The translations under genes and the position numbers were made by a program. The notes beneath the pieces were generated by a model. That model did no database searches. It had not been told where the DNA came from and saw nothing but the letters and a program-made list of their open reading frames with translations. From contig JAKSPN010000003.1 of the NCBI GenBank assembly GCA_024404755.1, positions 1-40,742 on the forward strand: 40,742 nucleotides of DNA, given 5' to 3'. Positions 22,507 through 31,934 of this stretch are shown here, piece by piece; position 1 is the stretch's first letter; each line of letters opens with the position of its first letter. The stretch comes from Clostridia bacterium. Lineage in GTDB: Bacteria > Bacillota > Clostridia > Oscillospirales > Acutalibacteraceae.

Positions 22507-23628
22507 TCAGCGGCGGATGATTTTGAAAATATCCGAAAACGCGATGACAATTGAGAGCAGGATGAGCAGAACGAAACCGATGGTGTGTACAATGGCTTCG
22601 TACTTTTGCGGAACGGGTTTGCGGGCGACCAATTCGATGAGCAAAAAGAGCAATCGTCCGCCGTCGAGTGCGGGAAGCGGGAGTAGGTTAAACAGTCCTA
22701 CGTTGACCGAGATGAGGATTACCAACACGAAAAACGCGTACAGTCCCTGCGTGCTGTCGTTTTGTACAACGTCCGTCACGGCGGTATCCACCGCATCGGC
22801 GATAATCTCGGTGGTTCCCACCGGACCGGAGAGTTCGTTTAAGCCGTACTCCCCTCGGATAATACTGCCGAGACTGCGCCACACGAGCACGGTGTAGCTG
22901 TATTCCGCTTTGACCGCTTGAGACAGCGTGGTCAGCACCGTACGCTTGATGGGTTTGACCGCGAAATCATACGAGAGATAGCGGGTGCCGTCCTCGGCTT
23001 CCACCAAGCGGAACTGCACGTTTTCGAGCGCGACTTTTTCTTGTTTGTCGCCGTTCGGACGGCGCACGACGAAGTCGAATTTGCCGTCTTCGTCGCTTTG
23101 GAGAATCATCACAAGGTCGATGTCGGTGGCGATGCGCTTGCCGTCCACCCGCAGAACCGTGTCGCCGACACGCAGACCGCTTTTATAGGCGGGCGACGTT
23201 TCGTCGATAGCGGATAAGGTCACCGACGAAAACGAGGGCTTTTCCTCCCCCGATTGTGCGGGAAGGCAACAGCCGAGGGCAACGAGCAACAACAAAAACG
23301 CCATCACGAAGTTCATCGTAGCGCCCGCGACAACCACCAAAATCCGCTTCCAACACGGTTTGTTGGAAAACGCGTCGGGGTCGTCGGAATCTTCGTCTTC
23401 CCCCTCCATGGCGCAGTAGCCGCCGATGGGAAACCAGCGGAGAGAATACATCGTCTCTCCTTTTTGTTTTTGGACGATTTTCGGGCCCATACCGACGGAA
23501 AATTCGTTGACCCGCACCCCCGTCCATTTGGCGACGGCGAAGTGCCCCGCTTCGTGGACGACGATAATCACGCCGAACACCAAAATGGCGACGAGAATTT
23601 CCAAAATAAATACCAATGCGTGTACCAA
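22507..23628 (-). CDS. rseP: RIP zinc metalloprotease RseP (site-2 protease)
   Basis: A 373-residue intramembrane metalloprotease. The zinc motif HEAGH (HExxH) is at residues 25-29 in the first helix and the second metal motif, PLPALDGGRLLF, is near residue 318, with a PDZ domain between (~130-230, around SPAYKSGLRVGDTVLRVDG). The family cleaves anti-sigma factors and leftover signal peptides in the membrane. TTG start at 23628 with a GAGGT ribosome site. It follows dxr by 22 bases and is the last gene of the pyrH-frr-uppS-cdsA-dxr-rseP operon, a standard order in Firmicutes. Confidence 0.95.
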   Translation of the reverse strand: MVHALVFILEILVAILVFGVIIVVHEAGHFAVAKWTGVRVNEFSVGMGPKIVQKQKGETMYSLRWFPIGGYCAMEGEDEDSDDPDAFSNKPCWKRILVVVAGATMNFVMAFLLLLVALGCCLPAQSGEEKPSFSSVTLSAIDETSPAYKSGLRVGDTVLRVDGKRIATDIDLVMILQSDEDGKFDFVVRRPNGDKQEKVALENVQFRLVEAEDGTRYLSYDFAVKPIKRTVLTTLSQAVKAEYSYTVLVWRSLGSIIRGEYGLNELSGPVGTTEIIADAVDTAVTDVVQNDSTQGLYAFFVLVILISVNVGLFNLLPLPALDGGRLLFLLIELVARKPVPQKYEAIVHTIGFVLLILLSIVIAFSDIFKIIRR

Positions 23629-23650
23629 AATCTAACCTCACTTGTAAAGA

Positions 23651-24793
23651 TTATGCGTTTTCGAGTACCCGTTGCCGCGCTTCGCGGTCGGCGGCTAAAA
23701 TCGCCTCCACGCTGTCGGCACTTCCCCAGTTACGGTCGAGCGTAGCCGCCACCAGACGGGAAATATCGCAAAAACCGATTTTGTCCTGCAAAAAGAGCGC
23801 GACCGCCTGCTCGTTCGCGCCGTTGACCGCCGCGGGAGCCGCACCGCCGAGCGTAATCGCGCGGCGGCAGACGTTCATCAGCGGGAACGTGTCGTAGTCC
23901 GGCTCAAAGAAGGTCAGCTTGCCGAATTCGGTCAGCGACAGTTGCTTGACCGGCGACGGAAAACGGTCGGGATAGGTCAGCGCGTACTGAATCGGAATGC
24001 GCATATCCGGCACGCCGCATTGCGCGAGTACCGAGTTGTCGGCGAATTCAATCAGCGAATGCACCACGCTTTCGCGGTGGACGACGATGTCGATTTTGTC
24101 CGCCGGCATATCAAAAAGCCAGCGCGCTTCGATGAGTTCGAGCCCCTTGTTCATCATCGTGGCGGAATCTATGGTAATTTTTGCGCCCATCGACCAGTTC
24201 GGGTGTTTGAGCGCGTCTTCTTTTTTCATCGTTTCGAGTTCCGCGGTCGTTTTGCCGAAAAACGGGCCGCCGGAAGCGGTTAAGATAAGCCGCGAAGCGC
24301 CGCCGTTTGCGGGTTTTCCCTGCAAACATTGGAAAATCGCGGAATGTTCGCTGTCAACGGGAAGCAGTTTAACGCCTTTTTCCGCCACCGCTTTGGTGAC
24401 GAGTTCGCCGCCCGCGACCAGCGTTTCTTTGTTGGCGAGCGCCACGTCGTGCCCCGCCTCGATCGCGGCGAGGGTCGGCTGTAATCCCGCGACACCGGTC
24501 ACGGAGTTTAACACCGTGTCGGCCTCGGGAGTTGCGGCGAGTTCACACACGCCGGAAAGACCGGACAGCACGCGAATGTCGGTATCCGCCAGCCGTACGC
24601 GCAAATCTTTTGCCGCCGCTTCGTCCATCATCGCAACGGCTTGCGGATGAAACTTGCGGCACAGCGGCTCGAACGGCTCAACACGGCTTCCCGCCGCCAT
24701 TGCAGAGACGCGAATATGCAATTTTTCCGCTACGTCCAGCGCCTGCGTTCCGATCGAACCGGTCGCGCCGAGCAGTACGAGATTTTCCGTCAA
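23651..24793 (-). CDS. dxr: 1-deoxy-D-xylulose-5-phosphate reductoisomerase
   Basis: A 380-residue NADPH- and metal-dependent enzyme making 2-C-methylerythritol-4-phosphate, the committed step of the non-mevalonate isoprenoid pathway. The NADPH loop LLGATGSIGTQAL is at residues 7-19. The metal/substrate segments are LPVDSEHSAIFQ, ASGGPFFGKT and MNKGLELIEARWLF. Length is normal. TTG start at 24793, nine bases after AAGGGGAGA. Located between cdsA and rseP. Its product would feed a true IspD; whether the IspD-like gene at 2337-3044 is that enzyme is doubtful (see that entry). Confidence 0.96.
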   Translation of the reverse strand: MTENLVLLGATGSIGTQALDVAEKLHIRVSAMAAGSRVEPFEPLCRKFHPQAVAMMDEAAAKDLRVRLADTDIRVLSGLSGVCELAATPEADTVLNSVTGVAGLQPTLAAIEAGHDVALANKETLVAGGELVTKAVAEKGVKLLPVDSEHSAIFQCLQGKPANGGASRLILTASGGPFFGKTTAELETMKKEDALKHPNWSMGAKITIDSATMMNKGLELIEARWLFDMPADKIDIVVHRESVVHSLIEFADNSVLAQCGVPDMRIPIQYALTYPDRFPSPVKQLSLTEFGKLTFFEPDYDTFPLMNVCRRAITLGGAAPAAVNGANEQAVALFLQDKIGFCDISRLVAATLDRNWGSADSVEAILAADREARQRVLENA

Positions 24794-24833
24794 CAGAAGT
24801 CTCCCCTTTTAGTGTATCAAAATAGGCGGGTGG

Positions 24834-25661
24834 TTATGAGTTAATGGTGTAAATAATCGGCCATTGCGAAAGCGACAGCACCACGAGCGGCGCAGTCAGA
24901 AGCAAACTGTCAAAGCGGTCCATCACACCGCCGTGACCGGGCATCAGGTTGCCGAAATCTTTAATGCCGGCGTGGCGTTTGATGAGCGATGCCAAAAGGT
25001 CGCCGAACACGGACAGCGCCGCACCGAGCAGCGTGACCGCCGCCATCGCGTAATAATTGACAATGACTTCCGGATAAATCCACGTTTCATAGACGTACGC
25101 CACCGCAAGGCAGATAATCACCGACGTAAACAGTCCGCCGATTAAACCCTCTACCGTTTTCTTCGGGCTGATTTCCGGGCAAAGTTTGGTTTTGCCGCAC
25201 AACACGCCGGTGAAATACGCGCCGGTGTCGCTCATCCACGGAATGAGTAACATCCACACGACGGCAAAGAGGCCGAATTCGGAATCGGCGCGCAAAAACG
25301 CAATCGACGAGAGCGCTTTGGACGACAACAACGTGACCGCCGCCGCATACAGCGTAGCGGTAGCAGGCTGGTCTTTGTGCTGCGTAACCTGTGCGACAAC
25401 AAGCAACGCACCGAAGCCGTAAGCTACCCACAAAAGTGCCTCTTGCGGCAGATAGCGCCAAAACGGCGCACCGGCGGCAAACACCATACACACCGCGCAA
25501 ACGAGTTTGGACGGCGCGAGTTTGGTGGCGATAAGCAGTTCGTACACGGCAATAACGCACAAAGCCGCCACGCCGATTTCCACAATCAGCGTAAACGGCT
25601 GAACGAGAACGGCAATCAGAAGCGCCGCGCCGACAAGTCCGCTGATAACGCGAGTCTTCAT
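24834..25661 (-). CDS. cdsA: Phosphatidate cytidylyltransferase
   Basis: A 275-residue membrane enzyme making CDP-diacylglycerol from phosphatidate and CTP for phospholipid synthesis. It has about seven or eight hydrophobic helices. The family core is readable: SDTGAYFTGVLCGKTK, ISPKKTVEG, and the signature in LMPGHGGVMDRFDSL near the C-terminus. The ATG at 25661 directly abuts the uppS stop (TAA then ATG), so translation is probably coupled. Confidence 0.95.
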   Translation of the reverse strand: MKTRVISGLVGAALLIAVLVQPFTLIVEIGVAALCVIAVYELLIATKLAPSKLVCAVCMVFAAGAPFWRYLPQEALLWVAYGFGALLVVAQVTQHKDQPATATLYAAAVTLLSSKALSSIAFLRADSEFGLFAVVWMLLIPWMSDTGAYFTGVLCGKTKLCPEISPKKTVEGLIGGLFTSVIICLAVAYVYETWIYPEVIVNYYAMAAVTLLGAALSVFGDLLASLIKRHAGIKDFGNLMPGHGGVMDRFDSLLLTAPLVVLSLSQWPIIYTINS

Positions 25662-26405
25662 TTATACCCCTCCAAACCGCCGGTTTCGTCCGGCATATTT
25701 CATGAGTGCTTTATCCATATCTTCTTCGGTAAAATCGGGCCACAACACGTCCATAAACACGTATTCCGCATACGCCGCCTGCCAAATGAGGAAATTGGAA
25801 AGCCGATACTCCCCACTCGGCCGCAAAATGAGGTCAACGGGCGGTTGGTCTTCGGTATACAGGCGCGACGAAATCGCCGCGGCGGTAATCTCGTCCGGCG
25901 ACAGGTTGCCCTCTTTCACTTCGGCGGCAAGCGCTTTCGCCGCGTGGACAATCTCATCCTGACCGCCGTAGTTGATGGCAATGTTGAGAATCATGCCTGT
26001 GCGGTCGGCGGTCGAAGCCTCCGCTTCCGCCATCAAGTCCTGAATGTCCTCGGAAAGCGGTGTGCGGTCGCCGATAAAGCGGGTGCGAATATTTTCGTTC
26101 TTAAAATCGAGCAGCGATTCTTTGAGGTGCGAGCGCAACAAATCCATAATCGCGTTGACCTCGGCTTCGGGGCGCCGCCAGTTCTCGGTAGAGAACGCGT
26201 AAACGGTGACGATTTTGATACCGCGCGCCTCGCAATGCTTCACGATTTTGCGGAACGTCTTGGCGCCGGCGCGATGACCGAATTGCCGCGGAAGTCCGCG
26301 TTTTTTCGCCCAGCGGCCGTTGCCGTCCATAATAATCCCGATATTTGCGGGCAACTCCTCCGCCCGAAGATCGAACGAAGGAGTTTTACTCTTTCCGGTA
26401 CTCAC
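25662..26405 (-). CDS. uppS: Isoprenyl transferase (undecaprenyl diphosphate synthase)
   Basis: A 247-residue cis-prenyltransferase making the C55 lipid carrier for peptidoglycan and other envelope glycans. IIMDGNGRWAKKRGLP contains the catalytic Asp27; the FSTENWRRP motif and the C-terminal LILRPSGEYRLSNFL (polar residues binding diphosphate) are intact. GTG start at 26405 overlaps the frr stop by four bases (GTGA), a sign of coupled translation. It links the isoprenoid and envelope genes of this operon. Confidence 0.96.
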   Translation of the reverse strand: MSTGKSKTPSFDLRAEELPANIGIIMDGNGRWAKKRGLPRQFGHRAGAKTFRKIVKHCEARGIKIVTVYAFSTENWRRPEAEVNAIMDLLRSHLKESLLDFKNENIRTRFIGDRTPLSEDIQDLMAEAEASTADRTGMILNIAINYGGQDEIVHAAKALAAEVKEGNLSPDEITAAAISSRLYTEDQPPVDLILRPSGEYRLSNFLIWQAAYAEYVFMDVLWPDFTEEDMDKALMKYAGRNRRFGGV

Positions 26406-26956
26406 AGTTCCAGAATATCCTTTTCTTTGGCTTTCGCCATCTCGTCGATTTGTTTGCAGAAATCGTCGGTGATGGTCTGCACTTTCTTTTCACCGTTGGC
26501 TTGGTCGTCCTCGGTGATTTCGGCGTTCTTTTTCATCGTTTTGAGCGACTCAATCGCATCGCGGCGAATGGAGCGCACCGCCACTTTCGCTTCCTCGGCG
26601 TATTTCGAGATGTTTTTGCACAGCTCTTTACGGTGTTCCTCGGTCAGCGGCGGGAAATTGAGGCGGATAATCGTGCCGTCGTTTTGCGGGTTGATACCGA
26701 TGTCCGACGTGAGAATGGCGCGCTCAATGTCTTTGAGCGCCGTTTTGTCGTACGGCGCGATTTTGAGCAGGCGCGGTTCGGGCGAAGACACGTTGGCGAG
26801 CTGGGTCACCGGCGTGGGCACGCCGTAGTAGTCCACCATCACGCGGTTGAGAACCGACGCGGAAGCGCGACCGGCGCGGATGCCGGCGTATTGCTCATTG
26901 AGAGCGTTGATGGTTTTGTTCATTTTGGATTCGGTTTTGTCGAAAACTTGTTGCAT
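26402..26956 (-). CDS. frr: Ribosome recycling factor
   Basis: A 184-residue RRF that, with EF-G, splits post-termination ribosomes. The typical core reads GRASASVLNRVMVDYYGVPTPV, INPQNDGTIIRLNFPPLTEE and the helical AEEAKVAVRSIRRDA. Length matches the family (~185). ATG with AGGAGG. It follows pyrH by 40 bases. Confidence 0.97.
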   Translation of the reverse strand: MQQVFDKTESKMNKTINALNEQYAGIRAGRASASVLNRVMVDYYGVPTPVTQLANVSSPEPRLLKIAPYDKTALKDIERAILTSDIGINPQNDGTIIRLNFPPLTEEHRKELCKNISKYAEEAKVAVRSIRRDAIESLKTMKKNAEITEDDQANGEKKVQTITDDFCKQIDEMAKAKEKDILEL

Positions 26957-26996
26957 AGTAAAATCCTCCTTAAAAAATTCGGGTTTTGTAACAGAT

Positions 26997-27704
26997 TTAT
27001 TTCACGAGCGTACCGATGGATTCGTCACCGACAATCGCGCGCACGATGTTCTGCGGGTCGTCGAGGTTGAATACGAGCAGCGGGACTTTGTTGTCGCGGC
27101 AAAGCGTGGCGGCGGTGCCGTCCATCACCGTGAGGTCTTGGCTGAGCGCCTGCGAGAACGACAGCGTGTTGAACTTTTTGGCGTTCGGGTTGGTCTTCGG
27201 GTCGGAATCGTACACGCCGTCCACCATGCTCGCTTTGAACAGAATGTCCGCGTCGATTTCCGCCGCACGAAGCGCCGCCGCCGTGTCGGTCGAGAAGAAC
27301 GGGTTGCCGGTGCCGCCGGAGAAGACGACTACGCGGCCTTTTTCGAGGTGGCGCACCGCTTTGTTGCGGATATACGGCTCGCAGATTTGGTTGGCCTGCA
27401 CCGCCGACTGCACGCGCACGTCGCAGCCGAGCTGTTCGAGCGCATCGCAAAGACCGAGTCCGTTGATAATCGTGGCGAGCATACCCATATGGTCGGCGCG
27501 GGTACGGTCCATTTTGCCGCTTTGACGGCCGCGCCAGAAGTTGCCGCCGCCGACGACAATACCAACCTGCACGCCGGCATCCACACACTCTTTAATCGGG
27601 GCGCAGAATTTCAGCACGGTGTCGAAATCGAGTCCCATTCCCTTTTCGCCTGCAAGCGCCTCGCCGCTTAATTTCAGCAAGACGCGTTTATACTTCGGTG
27701 TCAT
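26997..27704 (-). CDS. pyrH: UMP kinase
   Basis: A 235-residue amino-acid-kinase-fold UMP kinase converting UMP to UDP. The phosphate loop LLKLSGEAL is at residues 8-16, with [25 protein letters not shown] and [20 protein letters not shown] choose the ATG at 27704, eight bases after AAAGGAG. The ATG at 27710 is too close to the ribosome site, and the open frame to 27806 reaches beyond the promoter at 27735-27763. First gene of the operon. rpsB and tsf, the usual upstream neighbours, are absent; the divergent pheST T-box unit takes their place. Confidence 0.97.
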   Translation of the reverse strand: MTPKYKRVLLKLSGEALAGEKGMGLDFDTVLKFCAPIKECVDAGVQVGIVVGGGNFWRGRQSGKMDRTRADHMGMLATIINGLGLCDALEQLGCDVRVQSAVQANQICEPYIRNKAVRHLEKGRVVVFSGGTGNPFFSTDTAAALRAAEIDADILFKASMVDGVYDSDPKTNPNAKKFNTLSFSQALSQDLTVMDGTAATLCRDNKVPLLVFNLDDPQNIVRAIVGDESIGTLVK

Positions 27705-27734
27705 ACACATCTCTCCTTTGGTTTTATCCTTGCT

Positions 27735-27763
27735 ATTGTACAATAAACAACGGGAATTGTAAA
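27735..27763 (-). promoter_or_regulatory. Promoter of the pyrH operon
   Basis: Minus strand: -35 TTTACA (27758-27763), 17-base spacer, -10 TACAAT (27735-27740). About 30 bases before the pyrH start, back-to-back with the pheS T-box promoter. Confidence 0.78.
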
Positions 27764-27773
27764 GATTTTCCGA

Positions 27774-27795
27774 CAAAAATTCTATTAAATTTTTG
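27774..27795. repeat. Inverted repeat between divergent promoters
   Basis: CAAAAATT (27774-27781), six bases, AATTTTTG (27788-27795). It lies in the 36-base gap between the -35 boxes of the pyrH and pheS promoters. A possible operator, or simply AT-rich promoter-spacing DNA. Confidence 0.4.
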
Positions 27796-27799
27796 TATC

Positions 27800-27828
27800 T
27801 TGACATTTGAAATGCGGTGTGGTAAACT
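27800..27828 (+). promoter_or_regulatory. Promoter of the pheST T-box operon
   Basis: Consensus -35 TTGACA (27800-27805), 17-base spacer, -10 TAAACT (27823-27828). Confidence 0.84.
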
Positions 27829-27834
27829 ATTTGT

Positions 27835-28092
27835 TTGTAAACACGATGAAGAAGAGAGTACGTTCGTTACGTCCCCCGAAAGAGAGAATCGTCACCGGCT
27901 GAAAGCGATTTGAGGGAACGCGAGCCGAAGTTCACTTTGGAGTGGCGCGGCAGAAGCCCGATTACGGGTGTGTAGGTCGCGACGGCAACGCCGTTATCGG
28001 GTTACGAGTGTTTGCGCCTTTGCGCAAAAACCGGGGTGGTACCGCGGAGTTTCGACCTTCGTCCCCTTTTTGAGGGGTCGAGGGCTTTTTTT
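27835..28092 (+). ncRNA. T-box leader, specifier TTC (Phe)
   Basis: A tRNA-Phe-sensing leader. Stem I contains the AGAGTA loop-E motif (27852-27857) and the GAAG-TTC-A specifier loop with TTC at 27932-27934. The T-box sequence GGGTGGTACCGCGG is at 28034-28047. The terminator pairs 28056-28067 with 28073-28084 (one mismatch and one wobble) and is followed by seven T. Specifier and downstream genes (pheS, pheT) agree. It reads through when tRNA-Phe is uncharged. Confidence 0.95.
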
Positions 28093-28140
28093 ATGCCCGA
28101 ACAGTCAGTTTAACATTCCCAAAACGGAAAGGACGATAGT

Positions 28141-29178
28141 ATGAAAGAGAAACTGGAAGCCCTGCGCTCGGAAGCGATGAACGACATTGCCGCCGTGCAG
28201 GACGAACAAACGCTGGATGCTTGGCGTGTCAAGTATCTCGGCAAAAAAGGTGCGCTGACCGAAATTCTGCGCGGTATGGGTGCGCTTCCCGCCGAGGAAC
28301 GCCCGAAAATGGGTCAACTCGTCAACGAGGTGCGCGCCGCGTTCGAGCAGGCGTTTGCGGAGAAATCCGACAATATGAAAAACGCCGCCAAAAACGCCCG
28401 CCTCGCCGCCGAAACGGTGGACGTGACCATGCCCGGCAAAACGAACAAAGGCGGCTCGCTTCACCCGCTGAACCAAACCCTCGCGGATATGATTGACATC
28501 TTCCAGTCGATGGGTTTTGACGTGGTGGACGGTCCGGAAATCGAAACCGACCACTACAACTTCGAGGCGCTGAACGTCCCCGCCGACCACCCGGCGCGCG
28601 ATATGCAGGATACGTTCTATCTTGCGGACAACCTCCTGCTTCGCACCCAGACTTCCGCGGCGCAAATCCGCACGATGGAGACCCGCAAGCCCCCCATTCG
28701 CATTATTTGCCCCGGTCGCGTGTATCGCGCGGACGAAGTGGATGCGACCCACTCGCCGGTGTTCCACCAAGTCGAGGGTTTGGTCGTCGATAAAGGGATT
28801 ACGATGTGCGACCTCAAAGGCGTTTTGGAACAGTTCGCCCACGAGATTTACGGCAAAGACACGAAAGTGCGCTTCCGCCCGTCCTTCTTCCCCTTCACCG
28901 AGCCGAGCGTCGAAGTGGACGTGTCCTGTCCCGAATGCGGCGGCAAGGGTTGCCGCGTGTGCAAAGGCGAAGGTTGGATTGAAATCCTCGGCGCCGGTAT
29001 GGTGCATCCCCGCGTGCTCTCCGGCTGCGGTATCGATCCGGAAGAATATTCCGGCTTCGCGTTCGGTATCGGTTTGGACCGCCTGACCACCACCCGCTAC
29101 AAAATCAGCGACATTCGTCTTTTGTTTGAAAACGACCTGCGCTTTTTACAACAATTTGAAGGAGGGAACGTGAAATGA
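28141..29178 (+). CDS. pheS: Phenylalanyl-tRNA synthetase alpha subunit
   Basis: A 345-residue catalytic alpha subunit of the alpha2-beta2 PheRS. An N-terminal coiled coil (~1-85) binds tRNA; the class II core follows with motif 2 around [17 protein letters not shown] and motif 3 [35 protein letters not shown] carries four cysteines, a common metal-site-like insert in Firmicutes PheS. ATG with GGAAAGGA. It follows the Phe T-box and overlaps pheT by four bases (ATGA). Confidence 0.97.
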   Translation: MKEKLEALRSEAMNDIAAVQDEQTLDAWRVKYLGKKGALTEILRGMGALPAEERPKMGQLVNEVRAAFEQAFAEKSDNMKNAAKNARLAAETVDVTMPGKTNKGGSLHPLNQTLADMIDIFQSMGFDVVDGPEIETDHYNFEALNVPADHPARDMQDTFYLADNLLLRTQTSAAQIRTMETRKPPIRIICPGRVYRADEVDATHSPVFHQVEGLVVDKGITMCDLKGVLEQFAHEIYGKDTKVRFRPSFFPFTEPSVEVDVSCPECGGKGCRVCKGEGWIEILGAGMVHPRVLSGCGIDPEEYSGFAFGIGLDRLTTTRYKISDIRLLFENDLRFLQQFEGGNVK

Positions 29179-31565
29179 AAATCTCGTTAAGTTGGCTCAA
29201 ACGTTACGTAGACATCGACGTTCCCGTGGAAACCCTGTGCGACAAAATGGTGATGAGCGGCTTCGAAATCGAGGGTATCGAAGACCTCTCCGCTACGATG
29301 AGCAACGTCGTGGCCGCCAAAATCGTGAAACTCGAAAAACACCCCGATGCCGATAAATTGCAGATTTGCCAAATGGACGTGGGCGGCGACGAACTCGTCC
29401 AAATCGTCACCGGCGCGCAAAACGTGTTTGAGGGCGCGATTGTCCCTGCCGCTTTGCACGATTCTCACCTGCCGAACGGCGTGCACATCAAAAAAGGCAA
29501 ACTGCGCGGCGTGGAATCGAACGGTATGCTCTGCTCCGGCGAGGAACTGTGCCTCAAAGAGGGCGATTATCCCGGCGCGGAAGTGTACGGCATCCTCATT
29601 CTCAAAGACGACGTGAAAGTCGGTACGGATATGCGCGACGTGCTGCACCTCAACGACGTGGTGGTGGATTTCAAAATCACCGCCAACCGCCCCGACTGCC
29701 AGAGCGTTCTCGGCGTGGCCCGCGAGATTGCGGTGGCGCTCAAAACCGAGTTCCGCAAACCGGAAATCGCCTACACGACCGTCGGCGGCGACATTGCCGA
29801 TTACATCAAAGTCACCGTGGACGAGCCGGACATCTGCCCGCGCTATATGGGCCGTGTGGTGAAAAATCTGCGCATCGGGCCGTCCCCCGACTGGATGGTC
29901 GATTGCCTGCGCGCCGCCGGTATGCGCTCGATTAACAACATTGTGGATATCACCAACTTCGTGATGCTCGAAACCGGTCAACCGATGCACGCGTTCGACC
30001 TGCGCGACGTGAAAAAGAACGAAATCATCGTCCGCCGCGCCAAAAACGGCGAAGAAATCGTCACGCTGGATGACAAGGCACACACCTTGACAGACAATAT
30101 GCTCGTCATTGCCGACGGCGAAGCCCCCTCCTGCCTTGCGGGTATTATGGGCTCGGCCGGAAGCGGCATTAAAGACGATACTACCGAACTGTTCTTCGAG
30201 GCGGCGAAGTTCCGCCGCGACAGCGTGCGCAAGACCGCGCGCGCCCTCGGTATGCGCACCGAATCCTCCGCCCGCTTCGAGCACGGTGTGGATGCCGGCT
30301 CGATTCCCTACGTCCTTGACCGCGCCCTTTCGCTGATTGCGGAACTCGATTGCGGCGATATTGTGGACGGAACGATTGACAAGGTAAACGGCTTTACAGA
30401 GCAACGCGTCATCAAAACCACCGCTTCGGACATCTGCGCCCTGCTCGGCGTGGAAATTCCGGTCGAAAAGATGGTGGAAATCCTCAATCGCCTCGAAATC
30501 GAGACGGTGGCGGACGGTGATGCGCTCACTTGCACCGTGCCGAGTTTCCGCGACGACGTGGAAGGTCGCGCCGACCTCGCCGAAGAGGTGATGCGCGTGT
30601 ACGGCTACAACCACATTGTCGGCACGCCGATGCGCGGCGCGGTGGTGCGCGGACAACTGCTCCCCGAACGCCGCAAGGGCGACGCGCTCAAACGCCGTCT
30701 GTGCGAGCAAGGGCTTTCGGAAATCGCGACCTACTCGTTTATCAGTTCCAAAGCGCTCGATACCCTCGGCCTCCCCGCCGACGACGAGCGTCGCAACGAA
30801 GTTCACCTGCTCAACCCCCTCGGCGAGGAATATTCGACCATGCGCACCCAACTGACGACTTCGATGCTGACGGTGCTTTCCACCAACTTCAACCGCAAAA
30901 TCCCCGCGGCGCGGTTCTTTGAACTGTCCAAACGGTTTGTGCCGAAAGCGTTGCCGCTGACCGAACAGCCGGACGAACTGCCGCTGCTCTCGATTGGTCT
31001 TTACGGCGAGGGCGAAGATTTCTTCACGCTGAAAGGCGTGGTGGAGAGCGTGTTCGACCTGTTCTCCGCAAAACCCGCTTACGAGCGTGCCGCCGAGCCG
31101 TTCCTCCACCCCGGCCGTCAGGCGAAAGCGGTGCTTAACGGTGAAACGGTGGCGACCTTCGGCGAACTGCACCCCGACACGGCGGAGCAGTACGGCTTTG
31201 ATACCCGCGTGTACGTGGCGGAAATCAAGATGGAAGCCCTTTACGCCGCGAAACAATCGGTGATTCTGTATAAGCCGCTTCCCCGTCATCCGGCGGTGGA
31301 ACGCGACTTGGCGCTTCTCTGCGATGCCGATTTGCCGGTCGCGACGATCGAAGACGCCATCCGCAAAGGCGGCGGGAAACTGCTCGAAAGCGTGGCGCTG
31401 TTCGACGTGTATCAGGGCAAACAAATCGAGGACGGTAAGAAGAGCGTGGCGTACAACTTGATGTTCCGCAAAGCGGACGGCACGCTGACCGACGCCGATT
31501 TGGAGCCGGTGCTCGACAAGATTTTCCGCCTGCTGGAAAAAATCGGGTGCACTCTGAGGGCATAA
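29175..31565 (+). CDS. pheT: Phenylalanyl-tRNA synthetase beta subunit
   Basis: A 796-residue beta subunit. It starts [17 protein letters not shown], then a tRNA-binding EMAP/OB-like domain (~40-155), the B3/B4 editing domain (~210-390, [15 protein letters not shown]), B5 (~400-475), the catalytic-like core and a C-terminal ferredoxin-like anticodon-binding domain (~705-796, [17 protein letters not shown]). Length is normal. The start overlaps the pheS stop, so the subunits are co-translated. Confidence 0.97.
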   Translation: MKISLSWLKRYVDIDVPVETLCDKMVMSGFEIEGIEDLSATMSNVVAAKIVKLEKHPDADKLQICQMDVGGDELVQIVTGAQNVFEGAIVPAALHDSHLPNGVHIKKGKLRGVESNGMLCSGEELCLKEGDYPGAEVYGILILKDDVKVGTDMRDVLHLNDVVVDFKITANRPDCQSVLGVAREIAVALKTEFRKPEIAYTTVGGDIADYIKVTVDEPDICPRYMGRVVKNLRIGPSPDWMVDCLRAAGMRSINNIVDITNFVMLETGQPMHAFDLRDVKKNEIIVRRAKNGEEIVTLDDKAHTLTDNMLVIADGEAPSCLAGIMGSAGSGIKDDTTELFFEAAKFRRDSVRKTARALGMRTESSARFEHGVDAGSIPYVLDRALSLIAELDCGDIVDGTIDKVNGFTEQRVIKTTASDICALLGVEIPVEKMVEILNRLEIETVADGDALTCTVPSFRDDVEGRADLAEEVMRVYGYNHIVGTPMRGAVVRGQLLPERRKGDALKRRLCEQGLSEIATYSFISSKALDTLGLPADDERRNEVHLLNPLGEEYSTMRTQLTTSMLTVLSTNFNRKIPAARFFELSKRFVPKALPLTEQPDELPLLSIGLYGEGEDFFTLKGVVESVFDLFSAKPAYERAAEPFLHPGRQAKAVLNGETVATFGELHPDTAEQYGFDTRVYVAEIKMEALYAAKQSVILYKPLPRHPAVERDLALLCDADLPVATIEDAIRKGGGKLLESVALFDVYQGKQIEDGKKSVAYNLMFRKADGTLTDADLEPVLDKIFRLLEKIGCTLRA

Positions 31566-31580
31566 ATTTGCAAATTTCTC

Positions 31581-31609
31581 TTGCACTTTCGATTTTTTTG
31601 CGGTATAAT
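31581..31609 (+). promoter_or_regulatory. Promoter of ireB
   Basis: -35 TTGCAC (31581-31586), 17-base spacer, consensus -10 TATAAT (31604-31609). It starts about 15 bases after the pheT stop. No terminator separates the units, so some pheT transcripts may also reach ireB. Confidence 0.82.
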
Positions 31610-31640
31610 AGGGCTGTAACAACGACGGGAGGTTAGAATT

Positions 31641-31886
31641 ATGTTAGACAGAACCCAAACCTTTTCTTTGCACGACGACAAAGAACACGAGATGAAAGAA
31701 GTCCTCACCACGGTGTACGATGCGCTGCGCGAGAAGGGCTATAACCCCATTAACCAGATCGTCGGCTATATCCTTTCGGAAGATCCGACCTACATCACCA
31801 CCCACAACAATGCCCGCAACCTCGTCCGCAAAATCGACCGCGACGAACTGTTGCGCATTTTGGTGAAATCCTATCTCAACAACTAA
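31641..31886 (+). CDS. ireB: IreB-family regulatory phosphoprotein (UPF0297)
   Basis: An 81-residue protein of the IreB/YrzL family. In Enterococcus, IreB is phosphorylated by the Ser/Thr kinase IreK and affects cephalosporin tolerance. Nearly the whole sequence is family-typical: [11 protein letters not shown] at the N-terminus, where the phosphorylated threonines lie, then [20 protein letters not shown] and [22 protein letters not shown] with GGGAGG. The usual partner ruvX (yqgF) does not follow; a bidirectional terminator and the convergent spoIIE do. Confidence 0.95.
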   Translation: MLDRTQTFSLHDDKEHEMKEVLTTVYDALREKGYNPINQIVGYILSEDPTYITTHNNARNLVRKIDRDELLRILVKSYLNN

Positions 31887-31895
31887 ACCGTCGAA

Positions 31896-31927
31896 AAAAG
31901 CCCGCAACCAACCGGTTGCGGGCTTTT
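31896..31927. terminator. Bidirectional terminator between ireB and spoIIE
   Basis: A 14-base stem (31896-31909 with 31914-31927; core GCCCGCAACC) and a 4-base loop, with T-runs on both strands. Confidence 0.92.
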
Positions 31928-31934
31928 CTTATGC

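Noticed and set aside
29187-31622. An 811-codon open frame antisense to pheT
   Set aside because: It is exactly opposite a well-recognised pheT. The product is rich in His, Arg, Phe and Val with no domain, and comes from the codon bias of the real gene.
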